Assembly: GCA_017437145.1 (NCBI GenBank)
Contig: JAFSBT010000003.1
Span: 124,001-188,000, forward strand
DNA from: Clostridia bacterium
Lineage (GTDB): Bacteria; Bacillota; Clostridia; TANB77; CAG-508
DNA: 64,000 nt
Reading direction: 5' to 3'
In this document: piece by piece, positions 54,151 to 63,742 of the stretch
How the letters are laid out: each line of letters begins with the position of its first letter
Position numbering within the stretch: position 1 is the stretch's first letter
Made by a program: the position numbers and the translations under genes
The notes under the pieces: model-generated
Told to the model about the DNA's origin: nothing
Seen by the model: only the letters and a program-made list of their open reading frames with translations
Database searches by the model: none

Positions 54151-54801
54151 CTATTTACCTAATTCATATATTGTATCTACTTCATTACAAACATTTTGTG
54201 AGTGAGTAACTATAATTACACATTTTTTTTCATCTTTTGCAAGATTTTTAAATATCTTTAAAATTTCGCTTTCAGTATCTTTATCTAGATTTCCTGTTGG
54301 CTCATCTGCTATTATTATTTTAGGATTATATGATAAACTTCTTGCTATTGCAATACGCTGTTGCTCCCCACCAGAAAGTTTTAAAATTTTTCTTTTAGCG
54401 TGTTCTTCTGAAAGTCCTACACTTTTCATAAGTTCTAATGCTTTTTGTTTTTTATTTTTAACTTTTACTTTACTTATTTCCATTGAAACTATTATATTTT
54501 CTATTGCAGTTAATCGTGGTAATAAATTATAACTTTGGAAAACTATACCTATATCTGTATTTCTATATCTATCTAAATTCATCTTCTTTAAAGTTTTACC
54601 ATCATATAATATTTGACCTTCTGTACATTTTTCAAGTCCAGTAATTAATGATAAAAGAGTTGTTTTTCCACTTCCACTCTTTCCTTTAATAGCATACATT
54701 TTTCCTTCTTCAAATTCATAATTTATATCTTTAAACACATAATTATCTTTTGGTGCATCTTTATATCTATATCCTACATTTTCTAGTTTTAATATTCCCA
54801 T
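54151..54801 (-). CDS. ABC transporter ATP-binding protein, MacB/LolD type
   Basis: 216 residues. Walker A GKSGSGKTTLL, Q-loop VFQSYNLLPRLTAIEN, signature LSGGEQQRIAIARSL, Walker B IIIADEPTGNLD and H-loop VTHSQ. It powers the permease encoded three bases upstream. MacB/FtsE-type systems export peptides or act mechanically on the envelope. Co-transcribed with the permease and the DUF4353 gene. Confidence 0.93.
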   Translation of the reverse strand: MGILKLENVGYRYKDAPKDNYVFKDINYEFEEGKMYAIKGKSGSGKTTLLSLITGLEKCTEGQILYDGKTLKKMNLDRYRNTDIGIVFQSYNLLPRLTAIENIIVSMEISKVKVKNKKQKALELMKSVGLSEEHAKRKILKLSGGEQQRIAIARSLSYNPKIIIADEPTGNLDKDTESEILKIFKNLAKDEKKCVIIVTHSQNVCNEVDTIYELGK

Positions 54802-54804
54802 ACT

Positions 54805-56379
54805 TTAAGACCTCTCTTTCAATATAGTAAGTGGACTAAATCTTTGAATACTTATCATTGAAGCTAAACTGCTCATTAATGTTAATAATATTCCTATTCC
54901 TAACAATTGTAATATAACTATATAATCTACAACTGCTTCTATACTATCAATTATTTCAACTTGCTCTCTGCTATTAAATTTCATTTCAGGTCTATTTGAA
55001 CTTCCACCTCTACCAAAGTTATTAGATATTTGTTCTTGTTCACTTTGAGTGGTTTCTATTTCATTTTCAAGTAGCATATTTCCAACTGGTTTAGCTAAAA
55101 ATCCACCTATAACTGCACCTATTATTAATGCTATTCCAGCAACTAATAATAACTCTACAATAAATTGAATTGTTAATTTAAATTTACTCATACCAATTGT
55201 TCTAAATACACCTATCTCATATTTTCTTTCTCTAATGTTTATCATATTAATTACAAATAATACTAAAGAAGATATTATTAATGTTATTAGTAAAAATGTA
55301 GTTGCAAATGTTTTTACATTTTCAATTGATTTTGTAGCATTTTGTAATTCTTCTAAATTAGTATTAATTTTATAATATTCATTTAACCCTTTTTCTCTAA
55401 TTTCTGTTTCAAAAGCTTCAATTGCTTCTTCTCCATTTAATATAAATGATGGTGTTAAATTTGTTACAAGTGTATTGTCATCAGCTACTAACAATTCAAT
55501 TACTCCACTTCCAACAATTATTGTATTTGCTGACCCAGAGTACATTCTTGCTGATTCATCATTATCATTATTATCTTTATAAATACCTGTTACAGTAAAA
55601 TCATAAGTCTTTTCTGTTGTAGGATTTTTTAATGTAATTGTATTTCCTACTGCAACTTCATTTAATGTAGCAAGTTCATTACTTATAACACATTGATATG
55701 CTGAAAAATCCGAAATCATTTCTCCATCAGTAACTTGGTATGTTCCATCAACAAAATTTGTCATAGCATCATAAGAAGAATAACCATCTAATTGAAAATC
55801 ACCTGTCAAATTTCTTGAGCTTTCAAATATTTCTTTTGTTTTTGTTATTATAGTAGTCGTATGTTTTTCTGTCATTGTATGTCTTTCTCCCATACTTCCA
55901 CCACCCGGCATATTAGGTCTATTACTTCCACTACCAGGAGTTGTACTTGTTGTTGTGTTTGTACTTGTTGATGTTTGTTTATCTTCTACTTCATATTCAA
56001 AAGAATCTGTTGCTTTACTTAAAGTATCGCTATTTAATGATGTTGAATAAGTATAATAATATCCTTTTAGATAGTCACTTTCTCCATAATTTTTAACATT
56101 TTCTAATGTGTATGATTCTATATTATTAAATGCCTCAATATTTTCTTTTTGTGCATCTTCTCCACCTTTAAACTCACCCATCAATTTACTTCTATCAAAA
56201 GATATTGTCGCGATTAAGTCATTTGACTCTTCATAGCTTTTGACAATATTATTAGCTGTATTTCTTATTGCTAATGTCACAGTTGTACTACAAGCTATTG
56301 TTAATATTATTAAGCCTATTAGAATGTTTCTCCCCTTATTTCTAAAAATTGAAACTAAACTATTTTTTAAAATATGCAT
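54805..56379 (-). CDS. ABC transporter permease, MacB/FtsX type
   Basis: 524 residues from the ATG at 56379 (AGGAGG upstream). First helix NILIGLIILTIACSTTVTLA, a large outer domain (about residues 45-360), then three C-terminal helices (FATTFLLITLIISSLVLFVI, IVELLLVAGIALIIGAVIGG, ILQLLGIGILLTLMSSLASM). The outer domain carries a Thr/Ser tract and a Gly/Pro/Met stretch (PGSGSNRPNMPGGGSMGERH); a second (FGRGGSSNRPEMKFN) lies in the loop between late helices. These low-complexity inserts are unusual for the family and resemble those in the neighbouring small protein. Confidence 0.9.
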   Translation of the reverse strand: MHILKNSLVSIFRNKGRNILIGLIILTIACSTTVTLAIRNTANNIVKSYEESNDLIATISFDRSKLMGEFKGGEDAQKENIEAFNNIESYTLENVKNYGESDYLKGYYYTYSTSLNSDTLSKATDSFEYEVEDKQTSTSTNTTTSTTPGSGSNRPNMPGGGSMGERHTMTEKHTTTIITKTKEIFESSRNLTGDFQLDGYSSYDAMTNFVDGTYQVTDGEMISDFSAYQCVISNELATLNEVAVGNTITLKNPTTEKTYDFTVTGIYKDNNDNDESARMYSGSANTIIVGSGVIELLVADDNTLVTNLTPSFILNGEEAIEAFETEIREKGLNEYYKINTNLEELQNATKSIENVKTFATTFLLITLIISSLVLFVINMINIRERKYEIGVFRTIGMSKFKLTIQFIVELLLVAGIALIIGAVIGGFLAKPVGNMLLENEIETTQSEQEQISNNFGRGGSSNRPEMKFNSREQVEIIDSIEAVVDYIVILQLLGIGILLTLMSSLASMISIQRFSPLTILKERS

Positions 56380-56433
56380 TTTGATTCCTCCTAACATTTC
56401 ATAATATATAATAAAAATATTAAAAAATTCTTG

Positions 56434-56484
56434 AAAAGAAAAAAGTATTAACTCTTTGTTTGGTGTTAATACTTTTTTCTTTTT
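56434..56484 (-). terminator. Terminator of the two-component operon
   Basis: AAAAGAAAAAAGTATTAAC and GTTAATACTTTTTTCTTTT arms. Confidence 0.9.
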
Positions 56485-57673
56485 AAAGAGGGATTATTAC
56501 TTTAAATATTGTAAAACATTCTTTATAATCAACTTCTATTTTTCCGTTATATTTTTCTATTGTTGATTTTGCAATGGCAAGTCCTAATCCATATCTTTTT
56601 TCTTGTCTGTTTCTTGATTTGTCAATACGATAAAATCTTTCAAATATTTTTTCTCTTTCTTCTTCTGGAATTGGATCTCCCATATTTTTTACTTCAAATA
56701 TAATTTCATTTTTTTCTTTCTTTAATGTTACTACTATTTTCTTTTGTGACTCTGTGTGTTTAATTGCATTATCTGTTAAAGTAGATACAATATGCTGTAT
56801 ATCTTCTTTATTTCCTTTAAGCATAATATTTTCATCAATATTACTTTCTATTATTACACCTTTTTCATAAGCTACACTTTCAAACATTGAAAGTATTATT
56901 TCTACTTCTTTTGATAGGTTCAACTCCGTATATTCTTTTATATTATCTATATTTTCTATTTTTGCTAACAACAATAATTCATTAATTAATTTATTCATAC
57001 TTTCAATTTCATTTTGAATATAATTTATCCATTTGTTTTCGCCTGTCTTATCCTGTAATACATCTGCATTTGCCTCTATTACAGCAAGTGGTGTTTTTAA
57101 CTCGTGAGAAGCATCTGAAATAAATTGTTTTTGTTTTTCAAAAGTTTCTTCTACTGGCTTTACAATAGTTTTAGAAAGTTTTTTTGCTATTATATAAATT
57201 ACTCCCAAAGAAATAATTGACATTATTACAGAAAATATAATTGTTGTTCTTATATGCGAAACCGTGTTTTCATCTTCTATCATCGAAATAACTGTTGTGT
57301 TTTTATCTATTTTTCTTACATTGTATATATAATTATTTATTATTCCCTTTTCATTATTTCTTTTTAATATTTTAATTGCATATTCGTCTATAATATTGTT
57401 TCTTAAATTTTCAGGACTATGAACAATAACCGAATTTTGTATAATTACTCTATATAGACCATCAATATTAAATTCTGGTCTTAATTTATAATCTTCTATT
57501 TTATTTGGATTTCTTTTAGGTTCTCCATCTACAAATCTGCTCATCATAGATACTGTTGTATTTATTGAATTATTGTAATTTAAACCTGCATATAAAACAA
57601 TTAAACCTATCATTATTATTGATAAAGATAGCATAATCAGTAGGAATATTCTTTGTTTTAACTTTTTAATCAT
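56483..57673 (-). CDS. Sensor histidine kinase
   Basis: 396 residues. Helices IFLLIMLSLSIIMIGLIVLY and IIFSVIMSIISLGVIYIIA flank an outer sensor of about 110 residues. H-box SDASHELKTPLAVIEANADV, N-box TLTDNAIKHTES, G-boxes KRYGLGLAIAKSTIEKY. Overlaps the regulator gene by eight bases, so the two are translationally coupled. It probably controls the adjacent ABC/DUF4353 genes. Confidence 0.93.
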   Translation of the reverse strand: MIKKLKQRIFLLIMLSLSIIMIGLIVLYAGLNYNNSINTTVSMMSRFVDGEPKRNPNKIEDYKLRPEFNIDGLYRVIIQNSVIVHSPENLRNNIIDEYAIKILKRNNEKGIINNYIYNVRKIDKNTTVISMIEDENTVSHIRTTIIFSVIMSIISLGVIYIIAKKLSKTIVKPVEETFEKQKQFISDASHELKTPLAVIEANADVLQDKTGENKWINYIQNEIESMNKLINELLLLAKIENIDNIKEYTELNLSKEVEIILSMFESVAYEKGVIIESNIDENIMLKGNKEDIQHIVSTLTDNAIKHTESQKKIVVTLKKEKNEIIFEVKNMGDPIPEEEREKIFERFYRIDKSRNRQEKRYGLGLAIAKSTIEKYNGKIEVDYKECFTIFKVIIPL

Positions 57674-58346
57674 CTTCTTCCTCCAATTTATAACCCAATC
57701 CTCTTACTGCTTTTATTTTTACTTTTGATTTAAGAAGTTTTAATTTTTTTCTTAAAAAAGATGCATATACTTCAACATAATTATATTCTGCATTACTATC
57801 ATATCCCCATATTTTATTAATTAATGCTTCTTTACTTATAATTTGATTTTTATTTAGTAATAATATTTCTAATAATTCTAATTCTTTTCCATTTATGCTT
57901 ATTTCATTTCCATTAGAACTCATTTTCCCTGTGCTTAAATCTAATTTTAAATCACTATATTCTAAAATATTATTATCTTCTATATTTGAATTTCTTCTTA
58001 ATACAATTTTTATTCTTGCCATTAGTTCTCTCATGTGGAATGGCTTGGTTATATAATCATCTATACCATTTTCTAAGCCTTTTAGCTTGTCCGACATCTC
58101 AGATTTTGCCGTTATCATTATTATTGGAGTATTTATTTTTTCATTTTTTAAATTCCTCAATACTTCAAAACCGTCTTTTTTAGGTAACATTACATCTAAT
58201 AAAATCAAATCATAAATTCCAGTTAAAGCCTCGTCTTCTCCCTCTTCACCATTAGTTACAATTTTAGTAGTATAGTTTTCTTTTTTCAATGTTTCTGCAA
58301 TTGCATCTGCTAAACTATATTCATCTTCAATTATTAAAATTTTCAT
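57666..58346 (-). CDS. OmpR-family response regulator
   Basis: 226 residues. Receiver domain with acidic pocket EDE (7-9), phospho-acceptor Asp51 in LILLDVMLPKKDGFE and the conserved Thr/Lys in MITAKS and YITKPF. A C-terminal winged-helix DNA-binding domain ends KIKAVRGLGYKLE. The partner kinase follows directly. Confidence 0.94.
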   Translation of the reverse strand: MKILIIEDEYSLADAIAETLKKENYTTKIVTNGEEGEDEALTGIYDLILLDVMLPKKDGFEVLRNLKNEKINTPIIMITAKSEMSDKLKGLENGIDDYITKPFHMRELMARIKIVLRRNSNIEDNNILEYSDLKLDLSTGKMSSNGNEISINGKELELLEILLLNKNQIISKEALINKIWGYDSNAEYNYVEVYASFLRKKLKLLKSKVKIKAVRGLGYKLEEEDD

Positions 58347-58428
58347 CTATATCACCTTTTATATTGTATAAGTCAAACATTGAAATAATATTGAACAATC
58401 TTTTAATAAATTATTATCGTTCACCTTG

Positions 58429-59202
58429 TTAAATAATATCGACTAATAAAATTACACTTCCTATTAATGCCAATACTACACCTGTAACTCTATTTAATAC
58501 TTTTGGTTCAGCTTTGTTTGCAAATTTTGCTGCTATTCTTGCAAATAAAAATGTAGATAAGATGCAGAACACTAGTGATGTTAAATCTGGAATTCCTCCA
58601 ATTGAAAAATGACTAATTGCACCTGTTAATGCCGTAAACGTCATAATAAATACACTTGTTCCAACTGCTGTTTTTAATTCATATCCGAGAACACTTGTAA
58701 GAATTAATAACAACATCATTCCACCACCTGCACCAATAAATCCACAGATAAATCCAATTATAGTTCCACAAATTATTGATTGGATAAATCTTTTCTTTTT
58801 AGATACTGATTCCATTTTTTCTTTTGTTGTCATTACAGGTTTTATAATAAATTTAATGCCCAAAAGTAGCGTCATAAATATCGAAAAGTTTCCCATAACT
58901 GCATTAGGTACAATACTAGCAACATAACTTCCAACTAATGTAAAACATAAAACTGAAAGCATCATTACTACTCCATTTTTTACATCTATATTTTTATTTT
59001 TCCAATACTGTTTTGTACTTACTGCACTTGCTAATACATCACTCGCTAGTGCTATTCCTACTGCTTGATATGCAGGTATCCCTAAAAAAGTAATCAACAT
59101 TGGACTTATTACAGCTGCTGCACTCATTCCTGCAAATCCTGTACCTAATCCTGCACCGACACCTGCTATCAAACAAATTATAAATTTATATATTATTTCC
59201 AC
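58429..59202 (-). CDS. TauE/SafE family anion permease
   Basis: 257 residues from GTG at 59202, chosen because AAAGAGG lies 8 bases upstream and overlaps the earlier in-frame ATG. Two TauE halves with Gly-rich motifs (GAGLGTGFAGMSAAAVISPM and CGFIGAGGGMMLLLILTSVL) and about eight helices. The family moves sulfite, sulfonates or other organic anions; the substrate is not evident. It follows a small membrane protein and precedes the two-component genes. Confidence 0.88.
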   Translation of the reverse strand: MEIIYKFIICLIAGVGAGLGTGFAGMSAAAVISPMLITFLGIPAYQAVGIALASDVLASAVSTKQYWKNKNIDVKNGVVMMLSVLCFTLVGSYVASIVPNAVMGNFSIFMTLLLGIKFIIKPVMTTKEKMESVSKKKRFIQSIICGTIIGFICGFIGAGGGMMLLLILTSVLGYELKTAVGTSVFIMTFTALTGAISHFSIGGIPDLTSLVFCILSTFLFARIAAKFANKAEPKVLNRVTGVVLALIGSVILLVDII

Positions 59203-59234
59203 AATTATAACCTCTTTCAAATTTTTTTTTGCTA

Positions 59235-59435
59235 CTATTTATTTCTTGAACATCCACCTTTTTCTTTATTGCAATCTTGTCTCATTAGCATTACAAAACA
59301 AACTATAGATATTAATAAAGAAACAATACCTACTAACCACATATTTAGTGTATTAGTTAAAACTAAAATTGTACTTAATATAAAAATTGTAAAAAAGGCT
59401 ATGCATATTGTATATAATATTTTTTCTAAATTCAT
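59235..59435 (-). CDS. Small two-helix membrane protein
   Basis: 66 residues from the ATG at 59435 (GGAGG upstream). Helices ICIAFFTIFILSTILVLT and LVGIVSLLISIVCFVML, then a short Cys-containing tail (RQDCNKEKGGCSRNK). The two tail Cys may bind metal or form a disulfide. It lies between sortase and TauE genes. No family recognised. Confidence 0.6.
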   Translation of the reverse strand: MNLEKILYTICIAFFTIFILSTILVLTNTLNMWLVGIVSLLISIVCFVMLMRQDCNKEKGGCSRNK

Positions 59436-59474
59436 AATCATTCCTCCATTTAAAATTGTAATTTATCGTTCAAA

Positions 59475-60227
59475 TTATTCACTTATTCTTTTTGCATGTA
59501 ACACTAATCTATATCTATTATTGTCTGCACAAGTAGATAAAGTCAATATGCTATCTTCTACTGAAACATCAACATTAAAATCTTTTATACTTCTATTTTT
59601 TAATGTATCTATAAATTCTTCAAACTCATTTTTATTAAATTCTGTATCTATATAATACTCTTCATTTTCTATCTTATATACAGAAAACACTTGATATTTT
59701 AGTTCTTCTTTTTCTGTTGTTAAATCTATTATATAGTTTTCTTCATTGTTATACCATTCTTCTTCTAAAATATTTTCTAATGTTCCAAACATTGAACCAT
59801 CTTTTATATTATGTCCGTATATTACAATATTCTTATCTGTTCCATCTAACTTATTTTTGTAGTCCATAAATATTGATCCACCAACATTATATTTCTTATC
59901 TAAGTTTCTTCTTAAATAATAGTTATTATCTTTAGCTTGTGCTACTGCATATTCTATCTTTGTACCATTTACTTTTAAATATGCTACTATTTGATTATTT
60001 ATTTCTTTTAGCTTTTCAAAATCTACTTTATACTCTGTTTCTTCATTTTCATTCTCTTCTATTATTGCTTCTGATACTTTATCTGTTATCTTTTTGTTTA
60101 TTCTATTATCTAGTAACCATTTACATATATATGCAATAGATACTATAAAAGCTATTAAGAAAATTACTATTAATATATTTAAAAATATTTGATTTTTGTT
60201 TAACTTTTTCTCTGTACGCTTTCCCAC
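59475..60227 (-). CDS. Class B sortase
   Basis: 250 residues from GTG at 60227 (AAGGAG upstream). N-terminal helix (IFLNILIVIFLIAFIVSIAY) and the sortase domain: catalytic His in VIYGHNIKDGSMFG, Cys in LSTCADNNRYRLVLHAKR with the following Arg. The spacing and the YLRRNLDKKYNVGGSIFMDY segment are of the SrtB class. Sortases join surface proteins to peptidoglycan. The gene directly upstream encodes a protein ending in an NPQTG signal, close to the NPQTN recognised by S. aureus SrtB, so it is the probable substrate. Confidence 0.93.
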   Translation of the reverse strand: MGKRTEKKLNKNQIFLNILIVIFLIAFIVSIAYICKWLLDNRINKKITDKVSEAIIEENENEETEYKVDFEKLKEINNQIVAYLKVNGTKIEYAVAQAKDNNYYLRRNLDKKYNVGGSIFMDYKNKLDGTDKNIVIYGHNIKDGSMFGTLENILEEEWYNNEENYIIDLTTEKEELKYQVFSVYKIENEEYYIDTEFNKNEFEEFIDTLKNRSIKDFNVDVSVEDSILTLSTCADNNRYRLVLHAKRISE

Positions 60228-60245
60228 ACTATTCTCCTTATAATA

Positions 60246-60274
60246 ATAGACTAGCTATTGCTAGTCTATTATAT
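60246..60274 (-). terminator. Hairpin between the ubiquitin-domain gene and sortase
   Basis: AATAGACTAGC-AAT-AGCTAGTCTATT; weak U-tract, so it may attenuate rather than stop transcription into the sortase gene. Confidence 0.6.
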
Positions 60275-60286
60275 CATATATTTTTA

Positions 60287-61747
60287 TCATTTAACATATT
60301 CTTTGACTTTTATTATTACTGCTATAGCAAAAACTGCTATTAATGATATTATTGTAAATAACAGAATATTATCTCCTGTTTGTGGATTATCTATTGTAAC
60401 TTTATTATTGTTTATACTATTATTTGTATTAGTAGTTTCATTCTCTTCTTTTATTTCTTTCCACTGTGCATAGAATGTTAAATCACCATCAATCCCAGCT
60501 TCTGCTATATATTTTTTTAAAGAAGTTCCACCTTCTTTATTTGTAAAGTACCCTACAAATTCAAATCTATTTCTAGTTGGCTTTTTAAGATTTTCTTCAT
60601 CTCCAATCTTCCATTCTTCAATTACAAAAGTTTCTTTTTCATCTTCATATATGCCACCATTTGCATTAAATGTAACATTATATAATTCCATTTTTTCATA
60701 AATAGCATAAGGTGAAAAATGGTTTATTTTAAGTGCTGTAAAATTATCTCTTCCTTCGTCATAATCTAATTCAATAATTTCATCAGAAAATGCTTCATCA
60801 TTATTTGCACTAATATATGTTACCTCTATATTCTCTTCTTTCCAATCATCTGGATGTTGTACATATATTCTAACTGTTTCACTTAATTCTTTATATTCTT
60901 CCCCACTTTTATTGGTTACACCTATTTCAAAAACAACTAAATTATCTTCATCTATTACTTTCGTAGTTTCTTCATCGATATTAGCATAATACTTTAACCA
61001 TTCTGCATTCTCTACATCTTTATCAATTATTCTAACCCAGAAATGTGATCCTATTTCAAAGATCCCCTCTGTATTATCGATTCCAAAATAATATGAAATT
61101 CCATCTGATTCTTCTTTTAACCAAATAATTTTATTATGTTCTATTTCTATACTAGATGTTCCTGAACTATACTCTTTAATGGAATTAGCACTAATAGTAA
61201 TATCTCCTAAAATGTTTTCTTTGGAAATTTCTATTTTTCCATTATTAGAGTTATATGTGTATTTTGTAGTATCTAATATTTCTTCTCCTACTTTTACTGT
61301 AATTGATTTTGGAAGTTTATATCCTGAATTTGCTTCTAACTGTGCTATAAAATCATTTTCCTTTGATACTATGTAAGTCACATTATCTATCGATTCAATC
61401 ACATTATTTGTTGTTATATTCAAATTGTTTATATTATATTGCACTTTAATCTTATTTAAATTTAAACCTAGATGTAAAGTACTTTCTCTTTGTATATTAT
61501 AATCTGATAAACTATTAGCATCTTCTAATTCTTTTCCTTCAAAAATAATTTTTTGATATTCTTGTAATATATTTTCTTCTTGAATCATTGTCTTTATTTC
61601 ATAAATAGTATTATTGGGTTCTACTTCTAGAGTAAACTCTTTATCTGTCAAAGTCTTTACAAATATTGGCATACCATATACTTTTGGTGTTATCAATAAC
61701 ATAAAACCTAATAAAATTATACTACTAATTAAAACCTTTCTATTCAT
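60287..61747 (-). CDS. Sortase-anchored surface protein with N-terminal ubiquitin domain
   Basis: 486 residues. Signal peptide to VYG (about residue 25), then a domain aligning with eukaryotic ubiquitin over its full length: [19 protein letters not shown] at the start and [18 protein letters not shown] at the end. My by-eye count is about 44 of 73 identical residues, with one gap. Residues matching Lys6, Lys11, Lys27 and Lys48 are kept; Lys29, Lys33 and Lys63 are changed; the terminal Gly-Gly is absent. A middle region of beta-rich domains follows, then an InlB B-repeat ([17 protein letters not shown] ... [14 protein letters not shown] ... LTFYAQWKE), a spacer, NPQTG, a helix and the tail KVKEYVK. 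The cognate class B sortase is next. Probable host-derived domain displayed on the cell surface. Confidence 0.9.
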   Translation of the reverse strand: MNRKVLISSIILLGFMLLITPKVYGMPIFVKTLTDKEFTLEVEPNNTIYEIKTMIQEENILQEYQKIIFEGKELEDANSLSDYNIQRESTLHLGLNLNKIKVQYNINNLNITTNNVIESIDNVTYIVSKENDFIAQLEANSGYKLPKSITVKVGEEILDTTKYTYNSNNGKIEISKENILGDITISANSIKEYSSGTSSIEIEHNKIIWLKEESDGISYYFGIDNTEGIFEIGSHFWVRIIDKDVENAEWLKYYANIDEETTKVIDEDNLVVFEIGVTNKSGEEYKELSETVRIYVQHPDDWKEENIEVTYISANNDEAFSDEIIELDYDEGRDNFTALKINHFSPYAIYEKMELYNVTFNANGGIYEDEKETFVIEEWKIGDEENLKKPTRNRFEFVGYFTNKEGGTSLKKYIAEAGIDGDLTFYAQWKEIKEENETTNTNNSINNNKVTIDNPQTGDNILLFTIISLIAVFAIAVIIKVKEYVK

Positions 61748-61784
61748 TCTAATATTCCTTTCATTTTAAGTATCTTTCTATTAA

Positions 61785-61813
61785 CTTATAGCATATTTTA
61801 GTTTTTTTAACAA
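61785..61813 (-). promoter_or_regulatory. Probable promoter of the ubiquitin-domain/sortase genes
   Basis: Minus strand TTGTTA, 17-base spacer, TATAAG with TGC before the -10. The rest of 61748-61979 is AT-rich with nothing else recognised. Confidence 0.55.
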
Positions 61814-61979
61814 TAATTTTTATATAATTTCTAATAATTTCTATATATAAGAAAATAAATCTGTAATCTATTCTATAAATTACTATTTCTAATTAGCATA
61901 ATATCATAGGCATAATTTTATTTTTTATATAACTTTTTATAAAAACATTTTTTCACGTATAATCAATGGTAACCTTACA

Positions 61980-62156
61980 TTACTCTGCATTTTTTTGTTG
62001 TATCGCTACCGCTTCTCTTATCACCTCATCATAACCTGTTAGTGCTGAAAAAGGTGCAAATTGTGCAGACCTTGCTTCTAATGACATACGAGGATGTTTT
62101 TTTGATACATAATGTGGCAAATTTATAATATCTTCATATTTTTCACTATTATTCAT
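61980..62156 (-). CDS. YolD-like protein
   Basis: 58 residues from the ATG at 62156 (GGAAGGGG upstream). It matches the YolD family at INLPHYVSKKHPRMSLEARS and AQFAPFSALTGYDEVIREA. YolD-like proteins are typically encoded beside UvrX-type Y-family polymerases, as here, where the polymerase gene ends 14 bases upstream. Their role in mutagenic repair is inferred from that pairing. Confidence 0.85.
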   Translation of the reverse strand: MNNSEKYEDIINLPHYVSKKHPRMSLEARSAQFAPFSALTGYDEVIREAVAIQQKNAE

Positions 62157-62169
62157 ATAAAACCCCTTC

Positions 62170-63669
62170 CTATTCCTTATGCCCACCTATTTGGCTGTTT
62201 CTCTCAATAGTCGTTCCTTCTTTTTGTAAATTCATTCCTTTTAAAATTGCATTCTTTCCATATTTACTTTTTATATCTATCATCGCTTTTTGTATCTCTC
62301 TTTCAGCTAATTCTTTTTTTCTATTTTTTTCAATTTCGTTATAATCTATAAATAAATCAATTTGTTCATACTGTGTTTCTTTTACTTCAGAAGTATTAAT
62401 TACATTATTTGCAGTGATATTAATTCTTCTTACTAAAAGTTTATTATTTATAATTCTTTCATATAAATTAACTGCCGCTTCCATAATAATTTTTGTAGAT
62501 GAGGTTTGATGATCCAAATTTATTGTTCCGTGAGCATGTTTTGGAACTTTTCTTCCATATCTATCAACTGTAATTTCGCCTTTATAACCTTCACTTATTG
62601 TAGGAATTGTTAAATTATCTATATCATATCCAATTTCAAGTACAATTTGGTTTGTAACTAAATTCTTTTTTACTAAATCTAATGTAAGTAATTCAGTCAT
62701 TTCTTTTACTATAAGTCTTGTATTTTCATAATTATAGGGACAATGTAAAACTTGTCCAGAACATATACTATTTGATTGTGGTTTATATGCTTTTATACTT
62801 TCAATAGTAACACATTCCCATCCCCAACTATGGTCTATTAATAATTCTGCATTCACACCAAATAGTTCATAAAGGAAGTCTTCATTCTGTAATGACATTC
62901 TTGCCACATCTCCCATTGTATACATTCCATACTTTTCAAGTTTTTTTGCATATCCTTTACCTACTCTCCAAAAATCAGTTATTGGTCTATGATTCCATAA
63001 TAGTTTTCTGTAACTCATTTCATCAAGTCCTGCAATTCTAACTCCGTTTTTATCTGGTTTAACATGTTTTGCAACTATATCCATTGCAACTTTGCATAAA
63101 TATAAATTCGTTCCTATTCCTGCTGTAGCTGTAATTCCTGTTGTTTCATAAACATCTTGTATTACTTTAGTCACTAATTCTCTAGCAGACATATTATATG
63201 TTTTTAAATAATGAGTAATATCACAAAAAATTTCATCTATAGAATACGCATATATATCTTCAGGTGCAAAGTATTTTAAATATACATTATAAATTCTTTT
63301 ACTATATTCCATATAATAAGACATTCTAGGTGGTGCTATAATAAAATCTAGTTCAAGTTCTGGTTTATTTTTTAATTCTGTATCATTAAACGATTTATCT
63401 TTAAATGTATGTTGTGGAGCCTTTCTTTTTCTTTCTGCATTAACCTCTTTAACTCTTTGAATAACTTCAAACAATCTTGCCCTTCCTGATATTCCATAAG
63501 ATTTTAATGATGGGCTCACAGCAAGACAAATTGTTTTTTCTGTACGACTACTATCTGCTACAACTAAATTAGTTGTATTAGGATCAAGACCTCTTTCCAT
63601 ACATTCGACAGACGCGTAAAAACTTTTTAAATCGATTGATATATAAATACTCTGTTCTTTGCCTTGCAT
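62170..63669 (-). CDS. Y-family DNA polymerase, UvrX/ImpB type
   Basis: 499 residues from the ATG at 63669 (CGGAGG upstream). Metal site ISIDLKSFYASVECMERGLD, palm motif YAYSIDEIFCDIT with the second acidic pair, AGIGTNLYLCKVAMDIVAKH and the thumb WRVGKGYAKKLEKYGMYTMG. These enzymes copy damaged templates with low fidelity. A LexA-like site overlaps the -35 of its promoter, so SOS control is likely. Forms an operon with the YolD-like gene. Confidence 0.93.
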   Translation of the reverse strand: MQGKEQSIYISIDLKSFYASVECMERGLDPNTTNLVVADSSRTEKTICLAVSPSLKSYGISGRARLFEVIQRVKEVNAERKRKAPQHTFKDKSFNDTELKNKPELELDFIIAPPRMSYYMEYSKRIYNVYLKYFAPEDIYAYSIDEIFCDITHYLKTYNMSARELVTKVIQDVYETTGITATAGIGTNLYLCKVAMDIVAKHVKPDKNGVRIAGLDEMSYRKLLWNHRPITDFWRVGKGYAKKLEKYGMYTMGDVARMSLQNEDFLYELFGVNAELLIDHSWGWECVTIESIKAYKPQSNSICSGQVLHCPYNYENTRLIVKEMTELLTLDLVKKNLVTNQIVLEIGYDIDNLTIPTISEGYKGEITVDRYGRKVPKHAHGTINLDHQTSSTKIIMEAAVNLYERIINNKLLVRRINITANNVINTSEVKETQYEQIDLFIDYNEIEKNRKKELAEREIQKAMIDIKSKYGKNAILKGMNLQKEGTTIERNSQIGGHKE

Positions 63670-63697
63670 AACAAACCTCCGTTTAGATTCTTTTTTC

Positions 63698-63738
63698 ATT
63701 ATATCATTAAATTTAGAGGTTGTAAACATTTGTTTGTA
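63698..63738 (-). promoter_or_regulatory. SOS-type promoter of the Y-family polymerase
   Basis: Minus strand TTTACA, 17-base spacer, TATAAT with TGA before it. CAAACAAATGTTTACA overlaps the -35 and matches the LexA-like box seen at 41803. Confidence 0.75.
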
Positions 63739-63742
63739 TTTT

